Below are positions 1 to 11,446 of a stretch of 64,000 bases of DNA, one piece after another (positions within the stretch are counted from its first letter, which is position 1; every line of letters begins with the position of its first letter). The position numbers were made by a program, and so were the translations under genes. The notes below the pieces were generated by a model that made no database searches, was not told where the DNA came from, and was given only the letters and a program-made list of their open reading frames with translations. This DNA is from Amphirosellinia nigrospora (Eukaryota > Ascomycota > Sordariomycetes > Xylariales > Xylariaceae): assembly GCA_004123355.1 (NCBI GenBank), contig SCHM01000001.1, positions 1,604,001-1,668,000 of the forward strand, read 5' to 3'.

Positions 1-1242
1 CTCTGGAAACAGGATGGCCAGGAGCTTCTCTTAGCTCTAACAGACATGGTGCCCACCGCATCCTACCTCGAGGCAATTGCACCCCTCAGGTCTAAATGGA
101 TATATAATAATTGGGGGTACGATATCCTCTCAGCAGTCATAGCCGCTGCATCTGGCTCCACATGGGGAGACTTCGTTTCGGAAAGAATCTTAAAACCACT
201 GGGCTTGACAGAGACCACAACTAGCCTTCATCCACCAGAGGAGAATTGGGCGCATGGATACATGCCTAGCCCAAACGGCGAGTTTACTGACGTCGGGAGA
301 CCGGCGATTGCTGATGGGACCGTTCAACAAGGGGCAAACGGCGTGAAAAGCACGGTCCACGACCTCCTCATTTACTACAAAGCTGTCGTGGACAGTTACA
401 GACTTGAAATAAAAGAAGGTATCGGTATGACGCCCGGCCGAGTTGCTCGGCCGTTACAGAACCTGAAAACGCTCCTCACACCGCACATATCATTAGATTC
501 CGAGGCGGAGCATGGAGTTGGTGGTCAGTTGTACGGTGCTGGCTGGGCTATCGCGGACTTGCCCGCACCTCTGGGGAGGATTGGTACTAATGGGATGTTC
601 GTTCATCCTATGCCACTCGTCGGTAAAGGCTGTGAGCACGAGGGCGCTTCGGGCAGAAAAAGAATCTGGTATCATAATGGTAGCCTGGTAGGATTCTTCA
701 GTTCCGTTCACATCTTACCGGAAAGTGGTACCATCGTTGTCGTGTTGGCCAATTCGATCACGAAGAACGATGCCCCTGATTGGATCGGTCAGCTTCTCGT
801 GGAACACTTACTGGATTGCAAGGAAAAGAATGACTATGTGGCTTTGGCGAAGCAGAGCGCCGATGCTTACGATGAGATGTGGAGGAGATTGCCTGGCGAG
901 ATGGAAAAAGCAAAGACGCCTGGCTCGCACAGTCGTCCGCTTCCAGAGTACGCCGGCCGCTATTGGAACACTATTAGGAATTGGTTCATTGAAGTTACTT
1001 GCGATGCTGACGGTTTGGCATTCTCGTTTCAGGGGAGGCCGACTCAATCGTATCGGTTGGAGGATTTCGGGCAAGATTCTTTCATTTGGCCTCTGACAGA
1101 GGAGCAGTCTCGAAAGCGTGGTAGATGGCCTGACCTTGATGTGAAGTTGTATGCCTTCTACTTTGGTACTGGCGATGATGGTTCTATTAGAACACTGCGT
1201 TGGGAGCATGATCCAGACGTCGTTAGGGCGAAGTCTTTGTGA
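1..1242 (+). CDS. Beta-lactamase-like serine hydrolase, 5'-truncated by the window edge
   Basis: The frame is open from base 1, so the ATG at 46 is probably internal and the true start lies left of the window. About 413 residues are visible. Counting from the ATG at 46, YNN at residues 20-22 fits the Tyr-x-Asn motif of class C beta-lactamase and penicillin-binding-protein folds. HNG at 210-212 fits the His/Lys-x-Gly motif on the closing strand. The Ser-x-x-Lys nucleophile motif would lie upstream and cannot be checked. From about residue 290 the chain looks like the small lipocalin-like C-terminal domain common in fungal members. Such proteins hydrolyse esters or amides, some within metabolite pathways; the substrate here is unknown. 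No frame break and no intron are seen. Confidence 0.8.
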   Translation, partial: LWKQDGQELLLALTDMVPTASYLEAIAPLRSKWIYNNWGYDILSAVIAAASGSTWGDFVSERILKPLGLTETTTSLHPPEENWAHGYMPSPNGEFTDVGRPAIADGTVQQGANGVKSTVHDLLIYYKAVVDSYRLEIKEGIGMTPGRVARPLQNLKTLLTPHISLDSEAEHGVGGQLYGAGWAIADLPAPLGRIGTNGMFVHPMPLVGKGCEHEGASGRKRIWYHNGSLVGFFSSVHILPESGTIVVVLANSITKNDAPDWIGQLLVEHLLDCKEKNDYVALAKQSADAYDEMWRRLPGEMEKAKTPGSHSRPLPEYAGRYWNTIRNWFIEVTCDADGLAFSFQGRPTQSYRLEDFGQDSFIWPLTEEQSRKRGRWPDLDVKLYAFYFGTGDDGSIRTLRWEHDPDVVRAKSL

Positions 1243-1745
1243 AAGATGAAGATTATAGGGAGAAAGGATAACAGGTCGTATTGTATGACTGATCATATCG
1301 ATGACTGCCCCTGTTTTGATGGCATGTGGTGTATTGCATGATTTGTCCCGTTCCCTAGGGGCTATTTGCTGTCTGTAATGATGGGAGGAGGAACCCACAG
1401 CCCAAGACGACGCGCAAAATCAGAATCAACTATACAATCTGTCCTGTTTATCCGATAGAATGGTAGTTATATTGGTAAATTTTGTGATCGGGAACTGAGT
1501 TAGGAGCCATAAATTATGACAGTTTCGCTGATGTCTACTAACAAAACAGAAACTAATGTGTTAAGTGGTATTATATCATAGGACGGTTATTATAATAGTA
1601 TAAATGAATGCTTCAATATGTTCTTATTGTAACGTTCTACCACTAACGCGCATCGTTGCTCCGTCGATTGATCTAGGTCATGTCTTAAACCTGGAGCTTC
1701 ATTTCCGGCATACCTGGAATATGATCCAACCCTGTGATAAAACTA
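1243..1745. other. Intergenic, convergent 3' ends
   Basis: This 500-bp AT-rich gap lies between the 3' ends of the serine hydrolase (+) and the DUF1996 gene (-). It should contain both 3' UTRs. I see no further gene. Confidence 0.6.
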
Positions 1746-3162
1746 TTAGCGTAGCTCGACTGTAAATTTACTCAGTAGACAATGAGAGGGAAACGTACAG
1801 CCATCCACGTCTTCGACAGCGACCTGCGAGTTGGCGCAACGCATCGCTTCTTCCGAGGTCTGCGTCTTGAGCTCCTTGCAGACGGCGTTGTTGCAGCGTG
1901 CGTTTAATGCCCGCTGGAGAGAGTCGCCTTTCCACCCAAACAAGTAATCTCCATGTTGGGAAAAGCCCCGTCTAGTGATTTGGGGATCGATATCAGCCTT
2001 ATTCCGACGCGTTTTCAAGCGATGTTGAATTAAGGGGGGCAACTTACCCGTCGCCAGTGCTCCACACAAAAGGTTGTGATCCATCTTCTGGCCAGAGGTC
2101 TGGGTCGTTGAAGGATTGAGTCTAATATTAAAAAAAGTTGTTAGAGTTCAAGGCCAAGGTGAGTTGTGGTGAAGATCATGCAAGCTGGTACATATCATGG
2201 TCCCGAGATGCACGTTGGCTATGAATATTGACGGAAGACGACTGTGACATCTAAATGGGATTGGAAAGGGGCTACTCACATCCCACATGACTTCGTACAT
2301 GAGTTGAGGTAGCCTCACGGGATGGGTCGATGGGCATTCGCCAACGCTTTCAAATGTTCCTGTTTTGGGATAAGCCACATGACTCTTATGATCAGGGCTA
2401 TCTACGTTCACCCCGTCCCAACATGTCGGGAAGGTAATCGTAGTCCGAATGCCGCCGGGACATGGCTCGGCCGGGAAGCTTTTCGTGTCATCTCCTGTAC
2501 AAGGGGCGCCGCCAGAAATCCCGGAGACGCCGGCATTCTCTGCCGTGGTGTAGCATCTGTGACACAGCTGGCGCTGCATGCCTTCTGACGTCTCAAGCGC
2601 GGCGTCGCCGACGAGCATCCGGAAGCCCTCCTTGAAAGCCGTCACGTTGGTCTTGCCGTCGTACGGCGGGATGTAGTAAACAGTGATGCCGCCCACAGCT
2701 CGTAACCCGACGTTAGCGAATTGCGGAACACGCTTGTAAGTGCCGTTTCTAGCCCGGAAGTACATCACTGCTGTCTGGTTTGTGTAAGCGTTGTTAATTA
2801 CTGCGGTGCCTCCATAGGCGTAAAGAGTAGTAAGATGAAATTCAACGCACTAAGAGAGGTTAGCATCATATTAGACATGAGAATGCACGTATACACTGAC
2901 CCCAATAGTTTGAAAAGTCTTCGGAAAAGGTACAACTTGTGCATGTCGACTCGGCGACCAGGTCGTGCGAAGATGGTTGCATAGATGCCTTGAACGAATT
3001 ACCGCCGACGACTTGGTGGACATGAGGCGACATGACGACGCCCGGGTTCACGAGAGGATCGAGACGCTCGATCGTGAGTTGAGAGCACCCGAAGCGCATC
3101 ATCTGCTGAGTCACCGCCGGTTGCGCGAGTAGCGCTACTGCAACTGACTTCCACTGCATCAT
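1746..3162 (-). CDS. Secreted DUF1996-domain protein
   Basis: Four exons join cleanly: 3162-2901, 2770-2280, 2121-2048 and 1971-1746, all with GT..AG introns, giving 350 residues. The N-terminus [20 protein letters not shown] looks like a signal peptide. The chain then follows the DUF1996 pattern: [11 protein letters not shown] and [10 protein letters not shown] early, [14 protein letters not shown] before intron 1, [20 protein letters not shown] in the middle, and [18 protein letters not shown] with paired cysteines near the end. DUF1996 proteins are secreted or wall-associated fungal proteins, often found with WSC domains; their biochemical role is unknown. No WSC domain is present here. 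The C-terminus could change if a 39-nt in-frame segment with GT..AG ends near 1758-1796 is spliced. The gene is divergent from the secreted-protein gene at 3949. Confidence 0.88.
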
Positions 3163-3259
3163 GGGCCAAATGTCTGGTTGGTGTGCTCACTAACCCGATT
3201 CAAGAGACGAACTGGAAAGAAGATTCAATTAGTTGTCGTTACTAGCTGCTGGCTATTCC

Positions 3260-3265
3260 TATATA
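3260..3265 (-). promoter_or_regulatory. TATA-like box upstream of the DUF1996 gene
   Basis: TATATA lies about 98 nt upstream of the start codon at 3162, inside the 786-bp divergent intergenic region. The call rests on position and composition only. Confidence 0.3.
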
Positions 3266-3878
3266 CATTGTTCCACCATGCGGCGAGCCGAAGTGACCCA
3301 TAGTTGATAAGTTGGCTTGTGATTCATTTCATATCTTGATATATTGCCTTGGACTGCCGACATAGTGCCCCTTGAGGATGAGAGGCTAACATCGATTCAT
3401 CTATCCGGCTATTATCTATGCCAATCATCGTGTTGTCTGAGTCTCCTTCGCGAAACGTTGATGCGGGTAATTTAGGCGGAAGCTCGGCGCTCAATCGTGC
3501 ACTCTGTTGGCCGCACCTCGCTTCTTGCAGATGTGGCAAGGGGAAGAAAACGAGATGTTGATAGAAGTCCATGTGATTGCCTATAATAGCGAGTAAGTTG
3601 TTAATTGAATCAACGGCTATGAAGTATAAGACGAACTGACTAATTGGCTGCAGATCAAACTGGAATTGTCCTTGTAGATAGATCAACGTTTGGGTGAAAT
3701 GCTGGGAAATCACAAGATATCTCCAAGCTTGGGTATTCGCCACTGCTACTAGGCGGTGGATGGTCTAGAAGGAGAAAGGAGCCGAATATCCGAAAGTTAC
3801 CGTACTCTTGATGAATACCCAAGGATGCGATCCAGAGAATGAAAAATCCTGGTTGTAGTCCTTGGATTGGTAGCTATT

Positions 3879-3888
3879 CTATATATTA
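3879..3888 (+). promoter_or_regulatory. TATA-like box upstream of the 12-Cys secreted protein gene
   Basis: CTATATATTA lies about 60-70 nt upstream of the ATG at 3949, a reasonable core-promoter distance. Weak evidence on its own. Confidence 0.3.
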
Positions 3889-3948
3889 AGGGTAGCGCAT
3901 CACTATTGCGATTTGACATCGTTGGTCAGCGTCATAAAATATCTCATC

Positions 3949-5226
3949 ATGGGCAACTCATCAATAGTATCCGCGCTCATCGGTGCAGCTGCGCTGTTTG
4001 CTAAAATATCGATTGCTGACCGAGCATGTAGCTCAAATGCCTCTCCATCCTATCTTTGGCGCGTGAGCGACGCGCGATTTGACGGTGTTGATCCTAGCAT
4101 TAGCAATGGGAAGGCCGTTGTGGCTGTTAGTAGTAAGTTAATTCGCGCTAATTTACTTCCCACTTATCACGTATACTCAACCTGAAGACCCTTGGGCCTT
4201 GCATTATCATGTTTCACCAGGTTTGAAGAGGCCAAAGATGGTATAAATCTGGAGTTATAAAAGATTACTAACTTTACACTCCCAGTCATCCCTAACAGTA
4301 CCAATACCTTCTTCGAATGTGTTGCCGAGTGGCCGGAGTCTTGGGCGGGATGGTCGCCTACAGACGGCAACATCATCTGGAGTGACTGCATCTGGTCTGG
4401 CGCTGGACCAACACTGGACACCGCTGTTGCTTTCTCTCTCGACTGGAAGAACCGTACCATGTATCTTTCCCACACGTTCTCGTGCTCAGATACTCAGGGG
4501 TTAGTATCCTCTTTCGCACCCTACATTCTAGGAAAGCTTTTTACTATGGAGTTTACTGACAAGTATTGCCCGAAAGATCGAACTCTATGGCGACGGGGTC
4601 TTTCAACCTTGATTTGGACTGCCAAAATGACGAAGATGGGAGCGAGCATTGTACCCTGAAGAGCCAGACCACTACCCCTGGCCTACAAGTCAACACGGCA
4701 CCTAATACTCCTCGCCTAGCGGCTAACGCAACCTGTGAAGATAACTCGAAGGTCTATCAGTCGTGGCAATTGGAGAATTGGCATCGTCAATATAAGCTTA
4801 CCCCTGGTGATCCTGTCTCACCTCCCTCATCAGACTCCGGACCGTCGTTCACTTTACGCAACGTAGCCAATGGTGGCGTGTTCGATTGCGTGCCAGGCGA
4901 CGAGACCGAAGAGAACGTATTCGATGGCACCTGCACACAGGCCGCAGGAGCCAAAGCTGCGGCAGATACGGTGGTAACCTTCACGTTTGATCCGGCGTTG
5001 AATATGCTGTTTATTACTCAGAGCTGGAATTGTGGCACTGAGTAAGCATCTCCCCTTACGAGACATAAGAAGCCTATCGTAACTACTTGCTAACAAGATT
5101 TACTTCTGCAATAGGTCCTCGTTTGAAATGTCTGGAACTGGGTTCGTCCAAGCAACGTGCAATCGGCAGGGCGACATGCTTAGCTGTAGTTCACTGCCCT
5201 TCTGGATTGGGACGAAGACGGTTTAG
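3949..5226 (+). CDS. Secreted 12-cysteine protein of unknown function
   Basis: Four exons splice in phase: 3949-4132, 4286-4499, 4577-5041 and 5115-5226, giving 324 residues. The donors are GTAAGT, GTTAGT and GTAAGC and every acceptor is AG. The N-terminus MGNSSIVSALIGAAALFAKISIADRAC looks like a signal peptide. The mature chain has 12 cysteines, suggesting up to six disulphides, plus several N-x-S/T sites. A Trp-rich stretch (CVAEWPESWAGW, then SDCIWSGAGPTLDTA) sits in exon 2. It has the look of a fungal secreted beta-rich protein, perhaps remotely AA1-like (Alt a 1), but I cannot assign a family. It could be an effector-like or wall protein; this is inference. The start was chosen because it opens directly into the signal sequence. 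Confidence 0.8.
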
Positions 5227-5508
5227 TATCAGAAGCCAGGCATGCTGGTTCGCAAAATCTATTTAAGAAATGAATAGATATTTAGAAAATGGTCTTTAGC
5301 AATGATCTAACCCTATTGTTATAAGAATGTTGATAATTGTGAGTTGCTTAGCTATTGGTATGTGTTGTGATGTTCAGCTGCGGCTAGTGCGCCAAGTCTC
5401 GATGCATCACCATACCCCTCATTTAGCTTACAAGTCCAAAAAAATAAGGATGAATGACCTTTAAATATTTAATCACCGCATACTACATTAGGGCGGGTTA
5501 TCATCAGC

Positions 5509-7660
5509 ATGGCCTGGCCTGCGCCCGATCAGGAGCGCCGAAAGTTTCAGTACCCAAGTCTTACTTCAAAACCGCGTTCATTCCGCGTCATCAAATTGTT
5601 ACCAACGAGACAATCACTATTACCTCCTTTTAAAGACATACTAAATATTGAGATCCATGAGCTCAATGTCGACGACGCGGCGGGCGAATATGATGCGCTC
5701 TCTTACTGCTGGGGCAGCGGAGCAGCGGACAGGACGGTCGTCGTCTCGCTCTTAGACAACGAGAAAAAAACCAAAGAGCACCAGACGCTATGCATATCGG
5801 CCTCTCTTGAATCGGCCCTTCTTAGTCTGGCTCGGGAAACCAACATTGAAGCCGCTCGTCCTATCTTCGCTGACCAGATCTGTATCAACCAAGCCGATGA
5901 TAACGAAAAGATACAACAGGTACGGTTAATGGGCGAGCTATACACTCAAAGCGCAAAAACTATCATATGGCTTGGTGAAGAGACGGCGGATACCCGTCTT
6001 TATTTCGACTTTTCGTCGAAAATCAATGGTGAGGGCATCTTGAGCAGGGTTATGGGACCGAATAGAGCGCATTATATCAATGTCTTCGACTCCATCAGGG
6101 ACTCAAGTATAAAACTAGAGACGGAAGCTGAGAAGGAAGATCGAACCGACATTCTAGATCTTGTAGAGCGGTACGGCTCGCTCTTCCCAATACGTGGCCT
6201 GAGTGAAGTACTCCGCCGCGCTTGGGTTAATCGACTCTGGACGGTACAGGAGGGGACCCTGCCTGCTCATGTAATCTTCCGATGCGGCGATCAGTCACTG
6301 TGTTATGACTGTATTCGCGGTACTTTGACCTTCCATTCAATTTGGGCTACCTGCTGGCTGCGGATGATAAAAGGGCCTGTGCCTAAGGAAGAGTTTCGTG
6401 CGTTGGATGCAATCTACACCCTGAACCAGCCATTTCTTCGCTTACTCAAGGAACGAAAGGCGATACATGGAACTCAAGAACGAAGAAGATATCTTTATGA
6501 GACTGTAGTGCAGTATAACGTCAACGACGAGAAGCCTAAAATCGGCGCAACACAAGCGGAAGACCGCATCTACGCCCTCTTGGGCCTTGCCGAAAAGGAC
6601 GATATCTACAGGGAAACGGTAGAACAGATGGAAGTTAATAACGTCAGAGGGACTTTCACTAAATTCGCAGCTTCGGTAATTACGAGAAATGTCGATGTGC
6701 TTCTTTTCTCACAGCTGCCCAAGTCTCTCTCACATGGACACCAATTACCTCCTGGGTACCCGATTGGTCGAACGACCCTTTACGAACGCCGTACGGGTAC
6801 TCGGACTTGACCACACCCGTATTTTGCGCTGGTGGGCGCCGTGATAGTGTCGACGTGGTTGTTGAAGTATCAACTGGGGTTCTCCGAGTCAATGCGAGCC
6901 TGGCTGGAAATGTGGTATGTGTAGGCGTGCGCAGCATTCAACACAACTTGAATGCGACGATTGAAAATGTCGATTACGGGTCCGTCAGAAGTTTCTTCGA
7001 CGAGATTGATGAACTTTTGGAAGTGGCAGTCGAGATTAACCTTACTAATGCGCCCGATATTTCGAGTGAACAGCGCCGACTCGAATCTAGGATCCGGTTA
7101 TCAGATGGTGGCCTCTCCGCTCGACAATTCCCGGTCCAATTCAACGCAGCTACTGCAGGCGGACTGCTAAGAGACATTCATAAGTATGCTTACCAGTTAG
7201 AGGAGATAACAAGACAGGGGGATGCCCAGAGCCGGTCGACGAGCGTCCCTGTTGGAATGATGAGCGTTAACCTTTTGGAAATGGATACAAATCTCAAAAG
7301 GCTAGGGCTGGAGAGCGAACTTCTTATGTCAGACGAGTGGCTGCATTATACGAGCAACCTTTTTAAAAACATTAGACGGAAATTGTTCGTGACGGATACG
7401 GGACGCGTCGGCCTGGGCCCTTGTCATACACAGGTGGGCGATGCTATTGTCGTAATTCCTGGAGGTAGTGTACCACATATTTGAGGCCTCAGGATAGCCC
7501 CAAAATCCAAAATGATCAGCCTACCAATCGGAATGTATCCTCATGGTCTTATGTAGGGGAGGCATACTGTGATGGAATTATGGATGGAGAGATATTTTTG
7601 GAGGAGAGCAACGGGACTAAAGAATTCAATAGTTTGATATATGAAACTAAGCTAGGGTGA
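5509..7660 (+). CDS. HET-domain (heterokaryon incompatibility) protein, frame interrupted
   Basis: The three HET blocks are present in order: YDALSYCWG at residues 61-69, ICINQADDNEKIQQ from 124, and RAWVNRLWTVQE at 237-248. HET-domain proteins take part in non-self recognition and programmed death of fused fungal cells, acting in the cytoplasm. The first frame runs to 6810. The family's downstream features (SWVPDWSNDP, then a C-terminal GEAYCDGIMDGE segment) continue in other frames as far as 7660, so the C-terminal half is interrupted about twice. Because neighbouring host genes show the same kind of slip, assembly error is as likely as real loss. No intron is evident. No partner gene such as a NACHT or WD-repeat NLR is seen nearby. 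Confidence 0.82.
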
Positions 7661-8677
7661 CACCTCAGAGCCAAGGAAAGGTTCTGCGCGAGAGCGAATA
7701 AAGGGAAGAGTGTAGAGCCGTATAAGATTTATTTTTCTAACGCTTATAGTCTCGTTGACTAGCAATTTGTTCTTTCCTCCAGCCCCTTATACATAGTAAC
7801 TATTATAATTCGTACAGTATGTTCCTGCCAGGGACCATGTGATATAGGTAGGTCGTCTGTACTTGCCGTTGTGCGAAAGTCTAAATCTATCTTTATGGAC
7901 AGGATATAGTTATATACAGACGATGCCTTTCCCCACAGAGGCTTCGTGACAGTGCTTTGTAGCAGTTCCCATCCTTACTTACTGTCCATGAAAGCGAACA
8001 ACTGCGCGGCTCTGCGCGAGTTTTCTACTGAGTTCTCTTGGCGTCCGTATGTTCGTAGCATTCAAATGTATACGCAGTAAGGTATGCTCGACCAACCATG
8101 AAACGTAAGGGGCGCCCTATTCATGACATGACACAGAACTAGATTTCATGCTTACTCAATGAGTAAAGTATAGATTGCAATGGAATGATGTGGGATTAGA
8201 CACAGTTGCAGTACAGATCAGCAATCAAGGTAATGCAACTCTTATTCAACTTATATTATTATGTGTGAGTCATCGGCTGCACATACAGGGGATAAATGGT
8301 TCTTACATGTAACACTGCTGGTCTTCGTTTGCGTGGCGCTGAACAACCCCCAACGAGACACACAGTCTTATAGGGCACATGTGACTCTACACAGCAGTTC
8401 AATCAAAGATAACAATAATTATTATTAAGACAAATAGGTCATGCAACTAAGCATACACGTTAGAAGCGCTTGATATACACTCGGCTCACTCTCGGCTTCG
8501 GCTTCCCTATGGCTTCGGCGCTTGGTATTCGGCTTGCTTTTGAATCGGCGTGGTTTTTATTAGCTTCAATAGCCACAATGCTTTCACTTCTATCAGGAGA
8601 GTTCCGCGTGCTCTCATATTTTACTTTTGTCGCCTAAAACTTTCTGCCCGAAAACATACAGGCCTCGCCGCGACATC
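7661..8677. other. Intergenic region upstream of the MCT-like gene
   Basis: About 1 kb without a recognisable gene. The last 200 bp carry a cluster of CGGCT words (annotated separately) and should include the carrier gene's promoter. Confidence 0.5.
8482..8550. promoter_or_regulatory. CGGCT-word cluster upstream of the MCT-like gene
   Basis: CGGCT occurs at 8482, 8493, 8499 and 8530, with further CGGC words at 8516 and near 8546. They lie about 130-195 nt before the ATG at 8678. CGG half-sites are typical targets of fungal Zn2Cys6 regulators, but the spacing here does not match a single defined site. A simple degenerate repeat is possible. Confidence 0.25.
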
Positions 8678-10200
8678 ATGTCAGTCAAACTAAATGCAGA
8701 AAACTGCACTCCGGTGGCCAGCATCGAAGTAGTGCTGCCGGCCACCATCCCTATAGAAGAACCCGAGAGTCAGCCGCCCCCAAATGGTCTCGATGGCTAT
8801 CTCAACGTCGTGGGTCTCTTTTTTGTCTACTTTATCACACTGGGCCAATTGGCGGCCTTTAGTACCTATCAGGATTACTATGAAGAGACAATGCTGGAGT
8901 CCTACTCGCCGTCTACAAATCTCGTGGATTGGGACATCACAAGTGTTTCTACTCGGCATAGTTGGACTCTTCTCTGGGGCGTTATACGACCGGGACCACA
9001 CTCAAGGGGTGCTTATCCCGGGGTTTGTGCTCGTGGTTTTGGGCTTGCTATTACTCAGCTTCTCCTACCAATACTGGCATGTTCTCCTTTCACAGGGATT
9101 CCTCGTTGGGATAGGTGAGTTTGCCTTCATTGTATACAGAGTCGTAAATGTTTTGAAATGGAGCGCCTAATTACCGTGTCCGTCTAGGAGGTGGTCTAGT
9201 ATACGTTCCAGCGATCTCTATTGTCACCCACCACTTCTCGACACGCCCTGCTTTGGCCCTTGGAGTTTCGGCTACCGGTTCTGCAATAGGCGGTATTATT
9301 TGGCCTATCGTGTTTCGAAGGCTATTGAAACCCATCGGTTTCGCATGGACTAATCGTGTGTTTACTTTTTTGGTATTAGTTTTAGCGGCTGTGTCTTATT
9401 GCACTCTATTGGGTAGTTACCGTCCCAATTTGAAACTCTTCACCCGTGGACCAAAGGAAGAGAATTATCGCGAAAGCGAAATTGATACTCCTGTCACCAA
9501 AGGCAAGCAGCGCGGCATGTTACTTGTCGCCCTAGAAGGTCGCGCATACCAATTTCTGTGCATTGGCGTGTTCTTTGTTCTCCTAGGGTACTGGGTTCCC
9601 CTATTCTACCTCGTTCCCTATGCCTCACGCTCGCTTGGTCTTTCTCCAACCCACGCCTCCGACTTGCTTTCAATTTTGAATGCAGCGAGTTTGTTCGGCC
9701 GGGTTCTCCCAGCCGCTGTGGGCCATAAAGTCGGCGCAGCTAATATCCTCTTGGCGGGTGCGACGATTTTGGGAGTTTTAATATTTATTTGGATGAGTAT
9801 CGGCAGTATTCCCGGAATAACGGTTTGGTCTGTTTTTTTAGGGTATGCATTTCCCTTTCATAATACATTTCTGCAATCTAGCTGATTAATCCGCATTTAT
9901 TATTATAATAGGTTCACCGCGGGTAGCGTCATCACAATCCCTAACACCGTGGCATCGCAACTCTCCCACCCTTCAAACACGGGGCTCCGTATAGGCATCA
10001 TGTGGGCAATGAGTGCCTTTGCGGAGCTTATCGGCTCACCTGTGGCGGGTGCGTTACTTATAGAGCGTAATGGTAGAGTAAGCTATTATGGTTGCCAAAT
10101 ATTCGGTGGACTTAGCGTATTAGTAGGAGCTGGTTTCTTGATAGTACCGGCATGGTTTATTATGAAAAAGTGGCAAACAAAAGAAAGCGGCAACGGATAA
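8678..10200 (+). CDS. Monocarboxylate-transporter-like MFS carrier
   Basis: Three exons (8678-9114, 9188-9842, 9912-10200) encode about 459 residues, the usual size of fungal MCT-like carriers. The N-terminal cytoplasmic tail is followed by GLDGYLNVVGLFFVYF (TM1), the SYSPST then ISWIGTSQVFLLG block (TM2), and repeated hydrophobic segments. Later landmarks are GLVYVPAISIVTHHF and the TM10-11 stretch NTGLRIGIMWAMSAFAELIG. The family moves monocarboxylates or related organic acids with protons across the plasma membrane. One single-base frame slip lies in exon 1 near 8.92 kb; removing it makes total exon length divisible by three. The monooxygenase gene begins 1.25 kb downstream on the same strand, which may mean shared substrate use. 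Confidence 0.82.
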
Positions 10201-11446
10201 AAGAAACTCGAGTTGAACACAAGCCACGTCTAATAGACTTAATTGTGTAGCATAGCTAGGTTACTTCAAACTGGATTCGATAAATTTGTTGAACTATAGT
10301 AACTAATAACACCTTTTTGCATGCACCCTGGATATTTTAGGGCTCGAGAGAAGGATCGGAGTCCAGGACTCTAGGTAGGTAATATGCTTTGGCTTATATG
10401 TGTGATCCTTTTGGATTAATACGTACTTGTTACTAATGTGGGCAGATCTAATAACTGGTATTGAACTACCTTATTGTTAGGTGACAGGCTAACATTTCAT
10501 TAAATTTACACCAACCGACTATATAATCCTACTCGATCTGCTTGAACTCCATTTTTGGTACATTGAACACCTTGGATGCTTGCCTGTCTTGTCAGTGTTC
10601 CGGGCGAGGTATTATTTTGAACCGGCCTTGAAAGCCACAAAGCCAATGTCTAAGAAGTCCTCTATTCAGTGGCTACACCGCCTGTTGTTCGTGAATTTGA
10701 CATTTACTCAACTATTACGTTTGAATCTTGTAAAAGTAATAGTATCGTTACTGGGGCCTTTACGGATGGTGCCGTGAGGGCTGAACAGTAGACGAGAGCA
10801 GCATTTTATTGAGAGTCCTTATGATTGATGGAATGATCCTACCGATCTTGTGGGGTTTGTTACGATGTATTGTTGTCAGTGACTATAGGTATAATTGGTT
10901 AGAAATCCATATAGGGCCGGTGCTCTTATGCCGACTTATCGTATAATGATGACTGGCGACGGGGGTGTAAGATATATACGACTCCCTAAATTCCCAAGTT
11001 AGCAATAGTATCATTACCTAAACGGGGCAGCGTTTATATATAGCTCTATAGCCGCAGTTGCTTACTACGTCTCTACCATTGGCATAGAGCCGCGCGTCTT
11101 GGCTTCTTGGTCTCGGGCTAGGAATATGTACGTCTCGAGTAGTTCACCAAGAGAGCGCAAACCCATGGCATTGTATGGCGAAAGTCAAGATAGCTGCGAT
11201 GAAGGTCTCGCGTCTTGCCAGAGAGATATATAAGATCTGCCGAGATCCCCGCATGGAGTCATGATGACCCCATCCCCGTTAATCCCGACACCCCCGTCGG
11301 TCAATCACACGACGCAAGCAAGTGCGCAAGATAACAATCAATCAACCGGTTTTGTTAATCGATCGAATTATAAACTTAGGTCGATATTGCTATCTTGCCG
11401 CTTCTGATAGACAACTCTGCTAGCTGATCCCTATCGACGAGACACA
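10201..11446. other. Intergenic gap between carrier and monooxygenase genes
   Basis: A 1.25-kb AT-rich gap. I see no gene or RNA. TATA-like strings occur near 11036 and 11227, too far or too generic to assign firmly to the gene at 11447. Confidence 0.5.

Larger units (their letters stand above)
3163..3948. promoter_or_regulatory. Divergent promoter region
   Basis: This 786-bp region separates two divergently transcribed secreted-protein genes. It holds a TATA-like element near each start. A 139-codon minus-strand frame at 3324-3743 has no recognisable domain and was not called. Confidence 0.45.

Noticed and set aside
808-1398. 196-codon frame antisense to the serine hydrolase
   Set aside because: Shadow of a well-supported coding region on the other strand.
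3324-3743. 139-codon minus-strand frame in the divergent promoter region
   Set aside because: No domain, no signal peptide, no splice logic, and it overlaps the expected promoters of both flanking genes.
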